From positions 1-20,383 of the IMG/VR virus record IMGVR_UViG_3300042731_001443: DNA of 20,383 nt; one strand, given 5' to 3'. Every line of letters starts with the position of its first letter. The stretch's first letter is position 1. The notes beneath the pieces are model-generated. The model had not been told where the DNA came from, did not search any database, and saw only the letters and a list, made by a program, of their open reading frames with translations. Made by a program: the position numbers and the translations under genes. This document shows positions 8,927-15,585 of this stretch, in pieces. The stretch comes from a virus.

Positions 8927-10942
8927 TTATGATCCATTTTGAGTTATGAGATTGATTTCTGAAAAATCGGTAAACGTATATGTGGTTGTAACAAGCTGTA
9001 TAGCAAATGGAGTTAAGATAGTTGATCCTGAACTCGCATTCAACCCTCCATGATCAAAACTATTCTTGATCATGATATTTCCGTTGGTGTCCTGTTTGAA
9101 CGGAATGCCTCTAAGAGTAACTGTACTACCACTTGACAATGTAGCAGATACATAGTTGTACTTATCATAGAATACCCTGACAGTAATATCTCCTGCTAGA
9201 GACCGTTTACAAAGATAAACGTATCCAGGTTCTGTTGAGTATCCGTTAAGGTAGATCCTTGGAGTACTGCTATGATACCTAACAATACTATCTCCATACT
9301 CTGGATGAAGAGGAGGCGAGCCAACATCATAGTATTCATCGTGAGCATAGATGCCAAGGCCGGTAAACTTCGGCGAGTATGCATCTTCATCTGAGTAGAA
9401 CCTTGCCACTGCAGTTGCTCGTGTAGGTTTATTACTTGCATTATAAACACGAGACCTATATGATACACTAATCACAGAGCTGATAAAAGATCCCCAGATT
9501 AATGCTCCATCAATATGTGAGCCATAGATCCCACCACCAATGATGTTATACTCTTCTCCACTATCAGGATCACCTTCAGCAAAGAGTCCAAAACCAGTGG
9601 TGTACTCCCCTCCCCAGACATAGTTATTAGATTGAATACCACCACCAATCCAGATAGTATCAGTAGCTAAAATCCCTCCATTAATAGTAGTAGTACCGGG
9701 TTTATAAATATTACTAGTAATAATATCATTTTCATAATCAGTCATACTAGTATTGGTAAAGTCTACAATACCATTAAATTTAATTCTATTAGGTGAACCA
9801 GCCTGAATACTAAAAGAATCATTCCATGCTGCTGTATTTGTACCATCATTTACTCTAAAGTTCTGAGCATAAACAGCAAATGTAGATGTAGCATTGCTAC
9901 CATCCCCAAAAGCCCATCCTGTTATAGCCCCAGTAGTAGGATTAGTAATCAATTTACGAGAACTAGCTGCCCATCCAATTACTGAATCACCTATCGCACC
10001 ATTTGCTTGAATAACCCAAGAACTACCATTCCACTTATATATTGCATAACCATATTGCTGATAAGCTAAATTAGAAGATATACTTGTTCCAGTTAATGAT
10101 GTATAGTAATAATTAGTTCTTACCCATATATCACCTAAATCATTTGCAGAAGGTGTAGTAGTTTGTCTAAATACCTGATTACCTGCATGTGCTAGTTCTA
10201 ATGTTTTACCTACAGTAGTTTGTACCCATCCTAAAGCAACTCCAAGATATTGTTCAGTTATAGTACCATTAACTCTAATCTGACCTAATTGTGGTTCTGA
10301 TACACCATCCCAAAGTGAATATTCGCCCGCTATTACCTCATCAACTTCTTCAATTGAAACTTCTATATCATTATATGCAGCTACTAGTGTTTGATAGTCA
10401 CTAGCATATGCTAAATGGTCATTTGCATAAGTAGCTGTAACACTTGTAACATAGGCTTCAACATCACCACCAAACAGTGATTGTTGTACATCTACTGCTA
10501 GAGTAGATGCCTCTTGTTTAGTAGCTACGGATTGCTCTAAACTTAATATACCTGCATGATTTTCATTATAATTTGCAACTACAGTAGTCTCTAATGCTGA
10601 TAAAGTACTATCTGCAGTTTGTATATACGTTAGATTCTGGTTAACACTATTTTCTGCATTAGTTAATCTATCTCTTATTTCCTCAATAATTGGATTAACA
10701 TCTAACGATCCACCTGTACTTAATTGATCACTTACATAATCTGTAAGCCACTGAGGAACATTACCATCTAGCCTACCAGTGTAAATACCAGAACTAACTA
10801 AATGATATTCATTAGGATCTATATATGTAGTTGCACTATTATCATAACTAACCACTACTTCATCTAAACTAGAATTAATTCTATGCTCATATATAGTACC
10901 TAATACTACTTCATCTAATCCATCAATCTCAATATCAAGCAC
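8927..10942 (-). CDS. Tail fibre / receptor-binding protein with gpJ-like central module, 671 aa
   Basis: The start is GTG at 10942, with AGGAGA five bases upstream; it overlaps the previous stop by 8 bases. Residues 1-75 form a short N-terminal domain. About 84-205 is helical coiled coil (EEIRDRLTNAENSVNQNL), probably a trimeric stalk. About 255-410 resembles the C-terminal region of lambda gpJ/DUF1983-type host-specificity proteins: VFRQTTTPSANDLGDIWVRT, YKWNGSSWV, then STFAVYAQNFRVND with a following SFSIQAGSPNRIKFNG. About 415-671 is Gly/Tyr/Ser-rich beta structure, a likely receptor-binding tip. By hand count G+C over 9061-9660 is about 41%, with 50% at 9301-9420, against about 34% over five 60-base lines at 10381-10680. 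This suggests an exchanged tip. A tail-fibre role is well supported; the gpJ relation rests on motif reading. Confidence 0.85.
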   Translation of the reverse strand: MLDIEIDGLDEVVLGTIYEHRINSSLDEVVVSYDNSATTYIDPNEYHLVSSGIYTGRLDGNVPQWLTDYVSDQLSTGGSLDVNPIIEEIRDRLTNAENSVNQNLTYIQTADSTLSALETTVVANYNENHAGILSLEQSVATKQEASTLAVDVQQSLFGGDVEAYVTSVTATYANDHLAYASDYQTLVAAYNDIEVSIEEVDEVIAGEYSLWDGVSEPQLGQIRVNGTITEQYLGVALGWVQTTVGKTLELAHAGNQVFRQTTTPSANDLGDIWVRTNYYYTSLTGTSISSNLAYQQYGYAIYKWNGSSWVIQANGAIGDSVIGWAASSRKLITNPTTGAITGWAFGDGSNATSTFAVYAQNFRVNDGTNTAAWNDSFSIQAGSPNRIKFNGIVDFTNTSMTDYENDIITSNIYKPGTTTINGGILATDTIWIGGGIQSNNYVWGGEYTTGFGLFAEGDPDSGEEYNIIGGGIYGSHIDGALIWGSFISSVISVSYRSRVYNASNKPTRATAVARFYSDEDAYSPKFTGLGIYAHDEYYDVGSPPLHPEYGDSIVRYHSSTPRIYLNGYSTEPGYVYLCKRSLAGDITVRVFYDKYNYVSATLSSGSTVTLRGIPFKQDTNGNIMIKNSFDHGGLNASSGSTILTPFAIQLVTTTYTFTDFSEINLITQNGS

Positions 10943-11312
10943 ATGTCTCTCCTGTTGAGATTACATATATCTTATCAACAATAGCAGTTCTTATAGGAGT
11001 ACTATCAGTAAATACTATTTTAATAAATCCTTGATAAACAGGTTTTAAATAGTAATTATCTACTGCATCTCCTCTATCTGTATCTAAAGAATCAGTCAAA
11101 GTGCTATCCAAAACTACTTTTAACTTCCCGTTTAAAGCATCTTCTACAGTAATTGTAATAGTTCCTGCCGTTACATCACAAAGATCACTTAGTTTAGTAA
11201 GTTTAAAAACTGTATTACCTAGATCTATATTAGTAAGATCCTGTGGAAGAAATGAATCTTTTTCAACCACAGTAATAATAAAGCTATATTCAGAACCTTT
11301 AGGAATAGTCAT
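10935..11312 (-). CDS. Small beta-rich tail/fibre-associated protein, 125 aa
   Basis: The sequence alternates short hydrophobic strands with polar turns throughout (YSFIITVVEKD, TVFKLTKL, GTITITVEDA, GFIKIVFTD, AIVDKIYVIS) and has no long helix, so it looks like a single beta-sandwich. Modules of this kind, a folded interval on a strand-rich scaffold, often precede phage fibre genes, for example fibre-attachment or BppU-like N-terminal domains. I cannot assign a named family. AAGAGG lies seven bases before the ATG. The gene ends inside the fibre gene, an 8-base overlap that couples their translation. A fibre connector or head-tail adaptor role is inferred from position. Confidence 0.7.
   Translation of the reverse strand: MTIPKGSEYSFIITVVEKDSFLPQDLTNIDLGNTVFKLTKLSDLCDVTAGTITITVEDALNGKLKVVLDSTLTDSLDTDRGDAVDNYYLKPVYQGFIKIVFTDSTPIRTAIVDKIYVISTGETCA
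10948..10953 (-). promoter_or_regulatory. Ribosome site fixing the GTG start of the fibre gene
   Basis: AGGAGA lies five bases before GTG at 10942-10940. The nearby ATG one base upstream of the GTG is in another frame, so GTG is the only start in the fibre frame with this spacing. The site lies inside the last codons of the upstream gene, implying translational coupling. Confidence 0.6.
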
Positions 11313-11368
11313 TTTTAAACCTCTTTATATTCATATCTAAATACACATTATGTATCTAGGTATATCTA

Positions 11369-11388
11369 CTAAGAGGAATACCTCTTAG
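11369..11388 (-). terminator. Hairpin at the stop codon of the 174-aa gene
   Basis: The minus strand reads CTAAGAGG-TATT-CCTCTTAG, a perfect 8-base-pair stem with a 4-base loop that includes the TAA stop. The bases after it are not a T-tract, so a complete intrinsic terminator is doubtful. It could instead stabilise the coat-region mRNA or cause partial termination before the fibre genes. Confidence 0.4.
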
Positions 11389-11909
11389 AGATTTTTTTGA
11401 GCAGTCAACTCGTTTTCCTGTTGAATAGTATAACGAGGACGCATAGTAGTTTTTGAAAGACCTGTACGAGAATCTTTTGTATGATGGGGAATTTCCACTT
11501 TTTTAAGTACTTGAACAAATCCTTGCGGAATTTCAATCGGAGTATTCAATGGAAAAATACGTGTTCCCATGTCATAATAAACATTTGTCCAATTAACTTT
11601 ACATGTGGATGTTTGATTATTAACACGTTGGTCATTATCAATAATTGTTACTACAACTGTTTTTTTAGCATTATCATACATTTCTTTAGCCAATGCACTC
11701 ATAGGCTTTTTCTTTTTACTAGTCACAGCAGGTTTCACTTCAGATTGTTCTTTAGCTTCAACTGCTTCTTCGATTTCTTTTGCTGAAGTCTCTTGTGACT
11801 TGTAATATGTCTCAATCTTTTCTTTAAGTTTTTCGTCACGGATGTTAGGGCTATATTTAATACCTAGATCATCAGCTTCTTGTTTAAGTTCGTCACGAGT
11901 TTCTGACAT
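11385..11909 (-). CDS. Capsid-region protein with N-terminal HeH/SAP-like domain, 174 aa
   Basis: Residues 5-36 (RDELKQEADDLGI, then NIRDEKLKEKIETYY) fit the short helix-extended-helix pattern of HeH/LEM/SAP-like domains, which in phages occur in small head or Rho-like proteins. A charged linker follows, with AKEIEEAVEAKEQ and a KKKK cluster near 66-69. The C-terminal half (VVVTIIDNDQRVNN, VYYDMGTRIFPLNTPIEIPQGFVQVLKKVEI) resembles the compact beta module found in small proteins encoded next to phage coat genes. It follows the coat gene after 83 bases holding a hairpin and a TATAAT element. AAAAGGA lies nine bases before the ATG. A role in capsid decoration, maturation or head-tail joining is inferred; no exact family is claimed. 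Confidence 0.75.
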   Translation of the reverse strand: MSETRDELKQEADDLGIKYSPNIRDEKLKEKIETYYKSQETSAKEIEEAVEAKEQSEVKPAVTSKKKKPMSALAKEMYDNAKKTVVVTIIDNDQRVNNQTSTCKVNWTNVYYDMGTRIFPLNTPIEIPQGFVQVLKKVEIPHHTKDSRTGLSKTTMRPRYTIQQENELTAQKNL

Positions 11910-11947
11910 TTTTCAAAATCCTTTTAGGTTGTTTTGTTTATATTAGA

Positions 11948-11953
11948 ATTATA
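11948..11953 (-). promoter_or_regulatory. TATAAT -10 element after the coat gene
   Basis: A perfect TATAAT on the minus strand ends 38 bases before the ATG at 11909, similar spacing to the four extended -10 elements in this window. It lacks the TGG extension and overlaps a 12-base palindrome, TAACTATAGTTA (11952-11963). Weaker than the others. Confidence 0.35.
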
Positions 11954-11968
11954 ACTATAGTTACATTA

Positions 11969-11987
11969 GAGGGAGCTTAACTCCCTC
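11969..11987 (-). terminator. GC-rich hairpin just after the coat gene
   Basis: GAGGGAG-TTAAG-CTCCCTC on the minus strand is a perfect 7-base-pair stem with a 5-base loop, five bases after the coat stop codon. No T-run follows, so it may be a weak terminator or a 3' stabilising hairpin that keeps coat mRNA abundant relative to downstream genes. Confidence 0.5.
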
Positions 11988-11992
11988 AGAGA

Positions 11993-13327
11993 TTAGTTGC
12001 GTGCAGCAACAAGCGTTTTGAGAAGTGCTTCTTCTTTAAGGATAATACCTGCATAGAAGAAGTTGTAGCTGAAGAAGCCAGTAGTACCATACGGGTTAGC
12101 ATTTTCAACTTGTGCAGGAGATTTAGCGTTAAACTTGATTTTTTCAAGACCTTTAAGACCAACAGTTGCGAAAGCACCTTCAGTCGGGAAAAGAATCGGG
12201 AATACATCATAACGATCACCATCAGTAGCAGCACCAACTGAAAGATCACCACCACCAGTTACATCAAGAGTAGCATCAGCAGCAACATTAAGAGTTTCAC
12301 CTTCAGCTACAGTGAAAGATACACCATTTACAAGAATAACGTTATTTGCAGCAGCACCAGTAACGACTTTAATACCGTTAGTTACAGTAGTTGTAGCAAG
12401 GTTACCTACATAGTCATCTTGAACAGCAGCACCCTGACCACGGTAAACAGCAGCGGACTCAGCTTCAATAAAGCGAATTTCATGCATAGAACCTACTTCA
12501 CCTTCTGCCATAGTTGCAGCACCAGCATATTTATGGACCGGAATATATACATATTCTTTCTCATAATCAGTACCACGAGTAAGTGTTTCAAGATCAGACT
12601 TAACATCAGCCCCGATAATTGCGTAGTAGGATTTTGCTACAGGAGTTGTACCAATTTTTGTAGAACCAGTAACAACCATTGTATTTTTCTTAGCACGGTT
12701 ACGTACAAGTTTACGAACTGATTTACGAGCAAGATCGTAAGAAACTACCCAATCAACATCATCACTTCCGTCATCAGCAGACGCGATACCGATATCTTCA
12801 ATAGATGCAGCTGCACCAGAATAAAGAACAGTAGCTGTACCAAGCATATCACGCTGAATCAAATCTTCCATACGAGAGTTAGCAAGTTCACCAAGTTCTT
12901 CACGGTATTTAACCTGAATATAATCTTCAGACCAGATATCAACCTCATCAGTATAGTCAATCATCTCACCATAACGAGAAAAATTAGTTTCATATGTTAC
13001 TTTAGAAAGTGTACGCTGATTAGTTGCTCCTGCACCTTCAGACAATGTAGCATTAGTGAGTGCTGTATTAATATCAGCGATATCACGAGCAGTCAAATAA
13101 CCTTTAGAAGCAAAATCACCATCATCGAATGAACGATCATACATATGCTCAAAACGAGAAATTTTAAAAGTCTTACCGTATTTCTGTGGCATAGACCGAC
13201 GATCAGCAAATTGCTGATAAACATTAACACGGTTAGCGGCATTTACACCAGCACGGTCGTAGTAATGTACAATAGTATTAGCACCGACTGTTGCGTCAGT
13301 ACCAGAGTTATATTGATTGTTTGCCAT
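11993..13327 (-). CDS. Major capsid protein, N4-gp56-like, 444 aa
   Basis: This is the coat subunit with an HK97-type fold. Family features in order: N-terminal arm with YDRAGVNAANRVNVYQQFAD; RRSMPQKYGKTFKISRFEHM (about 43-62); NFSRYGEMIDYTDEVDIWSED (about 115-135), the conserved strand-helix of N4-gp56 coats; the long spine helix to about 165; VPVHKYAG-like and GEVGSMHEIRFIEA (about 276-290); and the C-terminal VFPILFPTEGAFATVGLKG and GFFSYNFFYAGIILKEEALLKT. Residues about 312-371 are an Ala/Gly/Val/Thr/Asn-rich insertion, probably a surface beta domain. The gene is visibly richer in G+C and in preferred codons than its neighbours, as expected for the most highly expressed gene. AAAGGA lies seven bases before the ATG, scaffold is immediately upstream, and a hairpin follows. 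Confidence 0.93.
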   Translation of the reverse strand: MANNQYNSGTDATVGANTIVHYYDRAGVNAANRVNVYQQFADRRSMPQKYGKTFKISRFEHMYDRSFDDGDFASKGYLTARDIADINTALTNATLSEGAGATNQRTLSKVTYETNFSRYGEMIDYTDEVDIWSEDYIQVKYREELGELANSRMEDLIQRDMLGTATVLYSGAAASIEDIGIASADDGSDDVDWVVSYDLARKSVRKLVRNRAKKNTMVVTGSTKIGTTPVAKSYYAIIGADVKSDLETLTRGTDYEKEYVYIPVHKYAGAATMAEGEVGSMHEIRFIEAESAAVYRGQGAAVQDDYVGNLATTTVTNGIKVVTGAAANNVILVNGVSFTVAEGETLNVAADATLDVTGGGDLSVGAATDGDRYDVFPILFPTEGAFATVGLKGLEKIKFNAKSPAQVENANPYGTTGFFSYNFFYAGIILKEEALLKTLVAARN

Positions 13328-13341
13328 TTATTTTTCCTTTA

Positions 13342-14499
13342 TTAATGGGCATCCATTAGTTTATTATACCAATCATCAAATTCTTCGTCAGAAGCATCTA
13401 AATAATCAGTTCTTTTTTTAACCCCACTAACTTTTTTGGTTGGGGCAGCTGCTTTTCTTTTAACTGAAGCTGACTTAGTTGCTTTTCGTTTTTCTGTATC
13501 AGCTTTTACTTTACTGATTTTTTCTTTTGCAATCTCTGCCTGTTCAGTTTTTTCCAGTCGTGCTTCTTCTTGACCTAGTTTTTCAAAGTATTGTCCAGCT
13601 GCTTCTTTGTAGTAATCAAGATCACTCTTTTTACCACCATCATAAACTTTAAGTTTATTAGCCATAGGTGCGATAGTATCAAACATACCACTTTTTACAT
13701 CGATATGCAATTGACGAATCAATTCAGGATTATCAATAAATTCGCTTCTGCTCTTACTATCCCATTTTGACTCAAGAATATCATACGTAGTATCATATTC
13801 TTTATCACCTTTAATCTCATCAACAATATCTTTGATCGCTAGTTCAGTCTCATTCCGACCATAATCCTTTGGTTGATATTCTGAATTGTCTACATCTAAT
13901 TCGAGGGCATCTACGCCTGTTCTTTTTAGTAATGAAGCAATTGCATCTTTATCACCCTTCAGTACATCAATAGCCAAATTAACATCATCTTGACTTAGAT
14001 TTGCTTGTTCAATCGCATCAATCGTTTTACGCCAAGGCTTAATTTGTTGCATCTTCTGAGTATAATTCATTGCTTGACCAAATACTTGACCAAACTTTTC
14101 AAAAATCTCATCATCTGAAAACTCATACTCTTTGCCATTTGCACGATATTTTCGAAGTACTGGTTGTTCTTCATCTTCTGATTTATCATCTTCTTCAGTA
14201 GTTTGCTCATCTTCAGAATCTTGTTCCTCGTCAGGTTCACTTTCATCTGTTTCCGAATCTTCTTCAGAATCTTCTTCCTCATCATCATCATCAGAACTAG
14301 TATCATCATCGGAATCCTCATCATCGATGGGTTGTTCCAAGTCTTCCGTACTATCTGTTTCTTCTTCTACTTCTATATCTTCAAAATCTTCTTCAATTGC
14401 AGTCTCAGGTGACTGTTCTTGAGCAGAAGCTTCTTTAAAAGCTGCCTCTAGCTCATCATCACTCATATTCCATAATTGATCATCAGTATAATTAGCCAT
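13342..14499 (-). CDS. Capsid scaffolding protein, 385 aa
   Basis: The protein is strongly polar. Residues about 36-111 are nearly all Asp/Glu/Ser, followed by a folded helical core (GKEYEFSDDEIFEKFGQVFG at about 122-141, then NYTQKMQQIKPWRKTI). A helical region rich in Lys/Glu/Ala at about 290-330 leads to a basic stretch at about 328-363 (KVKADTEKRKATKSASVKRK) and a short acidic, aromatic tail ending WYNKLMDAH. An acidic N-terminus and basic helical C-terminus, encoded directly before the coat gene, fit phage scaffolds, whose basic C-terminus contacts the coat. GAGGAA seven bases before the ATG lies in the end of the preceding gene. The last codons contain an extended -10 element that could drive the coat gene. 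No protease motif is seen. Confidence 0.85.
   Translation of the reverse strand: MANYTDDQLWNMSDDELEAAFKEASAQEQSPETAIEEDFEDIEVEEETDSTEDLEQPIDDEDSDDDTSSDDDDEEEDSEEDSETDESEPDEEQDSEDEQTTEEDDKSEDEEQPVLRKYRANGKEYEFSDDEIFEKFGQVFGQAMNYTQKMQQIKPWRKTIDAIEQANLSQDDVNLAIDVLKGDKDAIASLLKRTGVDALELDVDNSEYQPKDYGRNETELAIKDIVDEIKGDKEYDTTYDILESKWDSKSRSEFIDNPELIRQLHIDVKSGMFDTIAPMANKLKVYDGGKKSDLDYYKEAAGQYFEKLGQEEARLEKTEQAEIAKEKISKVKADTEKRKATKSASVKRKAAAPTKKVSGVKKRTDYLDASDEEFDDWYNKLMDAH
13363..13372 (-). promoter_or_regulatory. Extended -10 promoter inside the scaffold gene, before coat
   Basis: The minus strand reads TTGGTATAAT within the codons for Trp-Tyr-Asn of the scaffold C-terminus; the hexamer ends 35 bases before the coat ATG at 13327. 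Seventeen bases further upstream is CTGACG, matching the -35 TTGACA at four positions. It could raise coat expression over scaffold. Because it is coding, chance is possible. Confidence 0.45.
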
Positions 14500-14503
14500 C
14501 TAA

Positions 14504-14842
14504 TTATTCCTCATCATCATCTTCAATAGGCATAGATCCCATATTTTCGATAGTAATAAAATAATCTTGGAGAGCTGAAATAGAAACTAGTGATTCCATA
14601 ATGTCAGGGCGTGCTCCCATTTGTTTAATACGATCCATTGCAAGAAGACTTACACCATTTACAGCACGATCTTTAAAATAACCATCCAAAATAACTTTTT
14701 TAAAATCATCCGGTTGGGGATTACCGTTCTTAAGACGTTCAAGAGATTCATATAGGCTCTTCCAATATTCATTCTCAACCATAAGAATTTCATTTTCTGT
14801 TTTATTTTCTACCATATCAGTCGGTACTTGGGTATTTAGCAT
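14504..14842 (-). CDS. Small conserved head-region protein, 112 aa
   Basis: Residues 15-40 form a charged helix (ENEILMVENEYWKSLYESLERLKNGN), then DDFKKVILDGYFKDRAVNG and a second helical part ending SALQDYFITIENM, with an acidic tail EDDDEE. The order 'helix, (D/N)P-x-FK.vI.dGYFKDEA, ..aI..L..Y' recurs in short proteins encoded between portal and scaffold in many podoviruses and other phages; I know of no assigned function. The acidic end suggests contact with a basic partner. AAGGA lies nine to ten bases before the ATG. It ends five bases before scaffold starts, with the scaffold ribosome site in its last codons. Likely a head-assembly accessory factor, inferred from place only. Confidence 0.75.
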   Translation of the reverse strand: MLNTQVPTDMVENKTENEILMVENEYWKSLYESLERLKNGNPQPDDFKKVILDGYFKDRAVNGVSLLAMDRIKQMGARPDIMESLVSISALQDYFITIENMGSMPIEDDDEE

Positions 14843-14872
14843 TAGGCTAATTCCTTTCGATTATTGATTTTG

Positions 14873-14913
14873 TAGTTATCAGTAATAACTAAGTTTATTT
14901 TAACTTTATTATA
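14873..14913 (-). promoter_or_regulatory. Candidate promoter and hairpin upstream of the scaffold-region genes
   Basis: In the 90-base gap 14843-14932, the minus strand has TTAAGTATAATAAAG (TATAAT at 14908-14913), followed by an inverted repeat TAGTTAT-loop of 5-ATAACTA (14873-14891). The -10 element is 65 bases from the ATG at 14842, farther than the other elements, and lacks TGG. A weak call. Confidence 0.3.
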
Positions 14914-14932
14914 CTTAATTTATTCTTAAATC

Positions 14933-15136
14933 CTAAGATTTAGGGCCTGTTTTTTTCCAGCTTTTACTTACCTTAGCAAAATTTGCTCGTTTACGTACTG
15001 CTGCAGATTTACTAGCAAGTCCTTCACTAATACAAGAATCAGTTACAGAACCATAACCTTTTGATTTACAGTACTGCGTAAATAAACCCTTTCGTTCTGG
15101 TTTAATATGAATACCACTTTTTTTCTTATCAGCCAT
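14933..15136 (-). CDS. Small basic phage protein with AVRKRANFA motif, 67 aa
   Basis: I chose the ATG at 15136 (MADKKKSGIHIKPERKGLFT). An in-frame ATG at 15190 would add 18 residues but sits one base from AGGAGG, too close. The 15136 start has GAAAGG about nine bases upstream. The protein is Lys-rich throughout, with IHIKPERKGLFTQYCKSKGY at the start and AAVRKRANFAKVSKSWKK near the end. A short basic protein with 'GI.IKPS+KGL...' and 'SPAVRKRA.FA.NAKKW' is widespread in tailed phages and usually lies in the structural cluster; its function is not known to me. The charge suggests nucleic-acid binding or contact with the acidic scaffold. One base separates it from the preceding 15-residue gene. 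Confidence 0.75.
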   Translation of the reverse strand: MADKKKSGIHIKPERKGLFTQYCKSKGYGSVTDSCISEGLASKSAAVRKRANFAKVSKSWKKTGPKS

Positions 15137-15137
15137 A

Positions 15138-15185
15138 TTATTTACCTTTCTTTCCAGTGCCTTTTTTCTTCGTTTTACATGCCAT
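15138..15185 (-). CDS. Very short Lys-rich peptide gene, 15 aa
   Basis: ATG at 15185 is six bases after a strong AGGAGG (15192-15197), the best ribosome site in this cluster, and encodes MACKTKKKGTGKKGK followed by TAA. The stop falls one base before the next gene's ATG at 15136. The ideal spacing points to this start rather than the ATG at 15190. Tiny Lys/Gly-rich peptides of this style occur among phage small structural genes. It could be a real minor protein or an upstream peptide that couples translation into the 67-residue gene. Its length makes chance hard to exclude. Confidence 0.5.
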   Translation of the reverse strand: MACKTKKKGTGKKGK

Positions 15186-15191
15186 AACATA

Positions 15192-15197
15192 CCTCCT
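15192..15197 (-). promoter_or_regulatory. Consensus ribosome site that decides the start at 15185
   Basis: AGGAGG, a full Shine-Dalgarno core, lies six bases before ATG at 15185 but only one base before ATG at 15190. The spacing supports the 15-residue gene over the longer 85-residue reading of the next gene. Confidence 0.6.
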
Positions 15198-15198
15198 T

Positions 15199-15585
15199 TT
15201 AATCTAGTTCTCTAAGTTTATAAAGTGTTTGATAATATAATTTTTGAATCTCTTGAATTATATTATCAATAAAGGGATGTTTACAACTTTTAGACAAATT
15301 TTCAATCATCATAATATGAGTCTCAAGAGCGTCAATTGGATCTTCAACATCTCCTTTTAAAGGGATAAATGGAATATCTAGTTTCCCCCAGATTCCTTGT
15401 GCTGCTTCAGCTAAATCATCTGCCATTTCTGTAACATCAAAATCAGTATCACTTTCATCATCATAAAAATCATTTAGTGCAATATGTTTAGAATAACTAG
15501 ATGTACGCAAATGTGCCATATGTGCATATGTACGACTCATCATCAAAATACCGACTATCTTAGCAATTTTTTCTTTATTTTCCAT
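15199..15585 (-). CDS. DUF5856-like protein with Dps-like residue spacing, 128 aa
   Basis: The core reads MMSRTYAHMAHLRTSSYSKH followed by IALNDFYDD and MADDLAEAAQG. This 'SRT.aH..HL.T.SY..H.AL..FY...D..AE..QG' signature matches what I know of the phage DUF5856 family. His22 and His34 are 12 residues apart, as are the ferroxidase histidines of Dps (E. coli H51/H63), and Asp56/Glu60 are 4 apart, as are Dps D78/E82. A seven-residue acidic insertion after Asp42 lengthens the interval between the two pairs. The rest is helical, with LYKLREL at the end. A four-helix, possibly metal-binding bundle is my inference; its role in the virion cluster is unknown. AGGA lies before the ATG, and the preceding gene overlaps it by 11 bases. 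Confidence 0.75.
   Translation of the reverse strand: MENKEKIAKIVGILMMSRTYAHMAHLRTSSYSKHIALNDFYDDESDTDFDVTEMADDLAEAAQGIWGKLDIPFIPLKGDVEDPIDALETHIMMIENLSKSCKHPFIDNIIQEIQKLYYQTLYKLRELD

Noticed and set aside
9196-9468. 90-residue minus-strand frame inside the fibre gene
   Set aside because: Shifted-frame shadow; considered as a nested gene or frameshift product, but no ribosome site or slippery sequence is visible.
8927-9700. Diversity-generating retroelement variable region at the fibre tip
   Set aside because: No template repeat, reverse transcriptase or C-type lectin ending in the window.
11986-12255. 89-residue minus-strand frame inside the coat gene
   Set aside because: Shifted frame of the coat gene's C-terminal part, without a ribosome site; the coat frame is clearly conserved in family motifs.
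14067-14422. Ser-rich plus-strand frames and a Met/Lys-rich minus frame over the acidic part of the scaffold gene
   Set aside because: Complement or frame-shifted reading of repeated Asp/Glu codons; low-complexity shadows.
15136-15190. Extended start at 15190 for the 67-residue basic gene
   Set aside because: Ribosome site is only one base away, while starts at 15185 (other frame) and 15136 are both well spaced.
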